Assembly (NCBI GenBank): GCA_023391285.1
Contig: JAEWBF010000141.1
Span: 1 to 35,357, forward strand
Origin: Verrucomicrobiota bacterium
GTDB lineage: Bacteria > Verrucomicrobiota > Verrucomicrobiia > Opitutales > Opitutaceae
DNA length: 35,357 nucleotides
Reading direction: 5' to 3'
The notes under the pieces were generated by a model. That model had not been told where the DNA came from, did not search any database, and saw only the letters and a program-made list of their open reading frames with translations. Each line of letters begins with the position of its first letter. The first letter of the stretch is position 1. Shown piece after piece: positions 33,192 to 35,357 of the stretch. A program made the position numbers and the translations under genes.

Positions 33192-33237
33192 GTAGCGGAA
33201 CGCAGCCCGCCCCGACTCGTCGGGGTGAGCGTTTCGT
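33192..33237 (+). repeat. REP-like dispersed element, family A copy 2
   Basis: A 46-base element starting GTAGCGGAACGCAGCCCGCC, matching 20458-20503 except at one base. Here the central part is a perfect CCCCGAC/GTCGGGG pairing. It begins 10 bases after the proA stop. As with copy 1, it follows a rightward gene directly, so a role as a transcript 3' end is likely. Confidence 0.75.
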
Positions 33238-33376
33238 CATTCCCCTCCTCATAGCCGCGCCCCTCGCCTCGCCCCGATCGTCCCGCTCAACACTCCGCCA
33301 TCGCGGCCTCCACTCCGCGATTGAGCTCCGCCGCGCCCGCGCCATGCTCGCCGAGCTTTCGCTTACCCCGCGTCGC

Positions 33377-33934
33377 ATGAAACCCTTCGTCATCGCTCCC
33401 GCGCTCGCCGCGCTCGCCTTGTTCGTCTTCGGCGCCGTCTATTGGATGAGCCCGTTTCCCTATATCACCCTCACTCCCGTCGGCGACAACGCCGCCGCCG
33501 CCAACGCCCTCGCCCAAATCTTCCCGGCCACCGGCACCTATCTGATTCCGGGCCCCGACGTCGCCGATCGCGAACTTCTCACCGAACTTCATCGCCGCGG
33601 CCCGCTCGCCAGCGTGCAGTTCATCAAAGAGGGCCGCGAACCCATGGACCCCGCGATTTTCCTCAAAGGTTACCTGCATTATTTCGCCGTCTGTTTCGTG
33701 TTCGTCCTGCTGATCCGCACCGCCGGCCCACTCTCCCGCCGCGCGATTATTCGTCTCACCACCTTCGCAGGTCTCGCCGCCGGAATCTTCGTCTGCCTGA
33801 GCGACCCCATCTGGTGGGGACATCCCTGGGGTTGGCATCTCGTGATGGCCGTTTACATTGTTCTCGGCTCGGCCATCGCCGGACTCGTCCTGGGCATATT
33901 CCTCAAATCGAATCCGCTCCCCGCAACTCTCTGA
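33377..33934 (+). CDS. Four-span membrane protein, unknown function
   Basis: 185 residues from ATG 33377 (MKPFVIAPALAALALFVFGAVYWM); the frame extends to 33344 without support. Helix 1 is at 4-24, followed by a ~70-residue outside domain (NAAAANALAQIFPATGTYLIPGPDV...PLASVQFIKEG), then helices at about 98-115, 124-141 and 154-176. The opening helix ending in YWM, then a domain with A..LAQ....GTYLIPGP, resembles a widespread uncharacterised bacterial membrane protein group. DPIWWGHPWGWH between helices 3 and 4 is unusually rich in Trp. No function can be given. Confidence 0.75.
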   Translation: MKPFVIAPALAALALFVFGAVYWMSPFPYITLTPVGDNAAAANALAQIFPATGTYLIPGPDVADRELLTELHRRGPLASVQFIKEGREPMDPAIFLKGYLHYFAVCFVFVLLIRTAGPLSRRAIIRLTTFAGLAAGIFVCLSDPIWWGHPWGWHLVMAVYIVLGSAIAGLVLGIFLKSNPLPATL

Positions 33935-34009
33935 ACTTCAACCCGCACCGTTCTCATCCCACGTCCCGGTTGCGCGGAACCTCAACACCCGTTCACTGAC
34001 ACATCGGCC

Positions 34010-34636
34010 ATGTCTCGCTTCGTTCGACTTCCTCTCGCCCTCGTTTTGCTCGGCCCGCTCTTCGTTGTCCGCGCCGAAGACGCGCCACCCGCACTCTCGC
34101 GCGAAAACTCCGCCGCCGCCGAGACCGCGCCCGCCAACCCGCAGCCCAAACGCGATCGCGCCATCTCCAACAACGTCGCCGCCCAGCTCGCCGCGCGGAT
34201 GCCCAAATATAATCCTCCGCCCAAGCCAAAACCCGAGGACGAAGACGTCGATCTCCGCGAAGTCGACAAGCCCCGCAACAACATCATTCGCCTTCCCAAA
34301 ATCGTCGTGCAGGAACAGCGCCCGCCTGTTTTCCGCGAACGCGACATCTACACGCGCCAGGGTCTCGCCGAGCTCGCCATGCGGCGCTATCTCACGCCCA
34401 CCCATCGCCTGCTCAACAGCTTCTACGTTCCCTTTCTCACCGGCAGCCCCGAACAATACGCCATGGCGCGTTACGCCGAAGACGAACGCCTCGCCAACAT
34501 GTCCGATCTGAACGACACCGCGGACACAATCGGTCGCACCGATCCCCGCGAGGGAGCCTACATCCGTCGCCTCGCTGGCGAAACTTACATGCGTTCCGGC
34601 GATACCGACGACTACCGGATGCACAACGATCGCTAG
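34010..34636 (+). CDS. Secreted protein with RLP...FRERD motif, paralogue 1
   Basis: 208 residues. Signal peptide MSRFVRLPLALVLLGPLFVVRAE, a Pro/Ala/Lys-rich linker (to ~75), then a conserved block: NNIIRLPKIVVQEQRPPVFRE with RDIYTRQGLAELAMRRYLT, and a later EDERLANMSDL stretch. The same block occurs in the next gene (RLPRYEVRERPLPPFRERDLLTRAG). No known domain recognised. Periplasmic or outer-membrane-associated location is expected. The two genes are 42 bases apart on one strand and probably arose by duplication. Confidence 0.78.
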   Translation: MSRFVRLPLALVLLGPLFVVRAEDAPPALSRENSAAAETAPANPQPKRDRAISNNVAAQLAARMPKYNPPPKPKPEDEDVDLREVDKPRNNIIRLPKIVVQEQRPPVFRERDIYTRQGLAELAMRRYLTPTHRLLNSFYVPFLTGSPEQYAMARYAEDERLANMSDLNDTADTIGRTDPREGAYIRRLAGETYMRSGDTDDYRMHNDR

Positions 34637-34678
34637 CGCCGCCGCTCCGATCCGCCGCCTTTCACCCCTGAACCCAAC

Positions 34679-35191
34679 ATGAAAGGCCGCGCATCTCCCC
34701 TTCTCCTCTTCGCGAGCGCCTTGCTCGCTTCCGCCGCAGAGACCACCGATTCGACCTCGCCTCGCCCGCGCGCGGTTTCGCCGCAGACCGCCGCGCGCGT
34801 CAACGCCGCCCTCCCCAGCTTCACTCCCGCCGCGCCGCAGGAACCCACCGTTCCCGCCCCGCTCGCTTCCGCCAGCTCCGCCGCGTCTCCAAATTTCGGA
34901 GACACCACGTCCGACAACGACATCGTGCGTCTTCCCCGCTATGAGGTCCGCGAGCGCCCGCTTCCGCCTTTCCGCGAACGCGACCTCCTCACCCGCGCCG
35001 GCCGCATCGACCTCGCCGTCAAACGTCACCCCGCTCTCAAACTCGGCCCGCTCTCCCGCCTGAATCTCCGCCGCGGCTTGGACATGCTCGAAGAGGAACA
35101 ACAGATCGAACGAAACCGCGAAATGGCCGACCTGGTCGGCTTCCAACGCTTCGTCTCCGCCACGCGCAGCCGGGTGGTCTCCGGGAGATAG
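34679..35191 (+). CDS. Secreted protein with RLP...FRERD motif, paralogue 2, 3' end doubtful
   Basis: 170 residues as read. Signal peptide MKGRASPLLLFASALLASAAE, Pro/Ala/Ser-rich linker, then DNDIVRLPRYEVRERPLPPF and RERDLLTRAGRIDLAVKRHPA, matching paralogue 1, followed by EEEQQIERNREMADLVGF. The final ~10 codons (SATRSRVVSGR) fall at the point where the sequence turns into an unrelated exonuclease gene on the other strand, so the natural C-terminus may be missing. Paralogue 1 continues further after the same ERLANMSDL/REMADLVGF position, which supports truncation. Confidence 0.65.
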   Translation: MKGRASPLLLFASALLASAAETTDSTSPRPRAVSPQTAARVNAALPSFTPAAPQEPTVPAPLASASSAASPNFGDTTSDNDIVRLPRYEVRERPLPPFRERDLLTRAGRIDLAVKRHPALKLGPLSRLNLRRGLDMLEEEQQIERNREMADLVGFQRFVSATRSRVVSGR

Positions 35192-35357
35192 TCGATCAGC
35201 TCGGGCAGGGTCTGTACCCCGAGATTGCCGACCCGTTCGAACAGTGCGTGCAGCACGTCGACCGTGGCGCGGGCATCGTCGAGGGCGCGGTGGGTGGGCC
35301 GGGTCCGGGAGCCGAGCAGTTGAGCCAGCGCCGACAGCAGGACCGACGGCGCCTCGT
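35165..35357 (-). CDS. DEDDh exonuclease fragment (DNA polymerase III epsilon-like), actinobacterial type
   Basis: Reading leftward from the window edge, the frame gives EAPSVLLSALAQLLGSR, then TRPTHRALDDARATVDVLHA and LFERVGNLGVQTLPELIDYLPE. THRALDDARATVDVLHAL is the Exo III motif (His...Asp) of the long DEDDh exonucleases of Actinobacteria, which continue with an RxKR-rich segment and a GIY-YIG-like domain. Here the match stops near DYLPE (about 35180) and the frame runs on antisense through the secreted protein gene. The gene is cut on both sides: by the window on its 5' side and by the junction on its 3' side. Base use (CGG, GTC, GGG rich) is unlike the neighbours. Chimera or recombination product. 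Confidence 0.72.

Overview
The window is GC-rich, tightly packed and encodes a Gram-negative heterotroph: it carries kdsA (Kdo-8-phosphate synthase, hence lipopolysaccharide), pyrG, proA and rsmE. Few genes have a clear Shine-Dalgarno sequence, codon use favours CGC, GAA and GCC/CTC, and short REP-like palindromic elements sit between genes. Together with DUF2934/DUF6941-like proteins and an ADOP-type permease, this suggests Verrucomicrobiota, most likely the Opitutaceae. That placement is an inference from style and gene content, because no rRNA gene is present. I see no tRNA, rRNA, insertion sequence, integrase or CRISPR array.

Layout. (1) Positions 1-12342 look like a stress, repair and sensing region: a PfpI/DJ-1 protein and a DUF72 protein (overlapping pair), a tiny membrane protein, a DUF892 ferritin-like protein, a DUF2934 protein, a 1075-residue multi-PAS/GAF histidine kinase overlapping a single-domain response regulator, a YghA-like short-chain dehydrogenase, a LuxR-type regulator overlapping a REC-PAS-PAS-HisKA_3 kinase, the end-joining protein Ku without LigD, and an acidic hypothetical. 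(2) Positions 12343-20440 are mostly housekeeping: a possible structured leader or small RNA with a terminator, rsmE, an orphan sugar-type periplasmic binding protein, then a leftward set pyrG - kdsA - lipoyl/E3-binding mini-E2 - KAS III, followed by a small membrane protein, a DUF6941-like protein and a PfkB kinase. (3) Positions 20562-25826 read leftward: histidine kinase - LuxR regulator - large ADOP/MacB-like permease - TPR protein. (4) Positions 26004-31611 read rightward: two ABC-2 type exporters (each ATPase + permease) with two paralogous single-span coiled-coil proteins between them. (5) Positions 31646-35191 hold three copies of a 21-bp palindrome, proA, a four-span membrane protein and two related secreted proteins. 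(6) The last ~170-200 bases encode, on the minus strand, part of a DEDDh exonuclease of actinobacterial type. It has no relation to its surroundings and is probably an assembly chimera or a recombination junction.

How the genes may work together. The left third combines damage response (Ku, PfpI, DUF892, SDR) with sensory kinases, as expected for survival of desiccation or oxidative stress. The kinase-regulator pair at 24-25.8 kb, with CATGAC half-sites in its upstream region, plausibly controls itself and either the permease/TPR pair or the divergent ABC exporter. The most unusual items are the triple palindrome before proA, the E2-like protein lacking its catalytic domain next to KAS III, the coiled-coil twins between two exporters, and the foreign right end.
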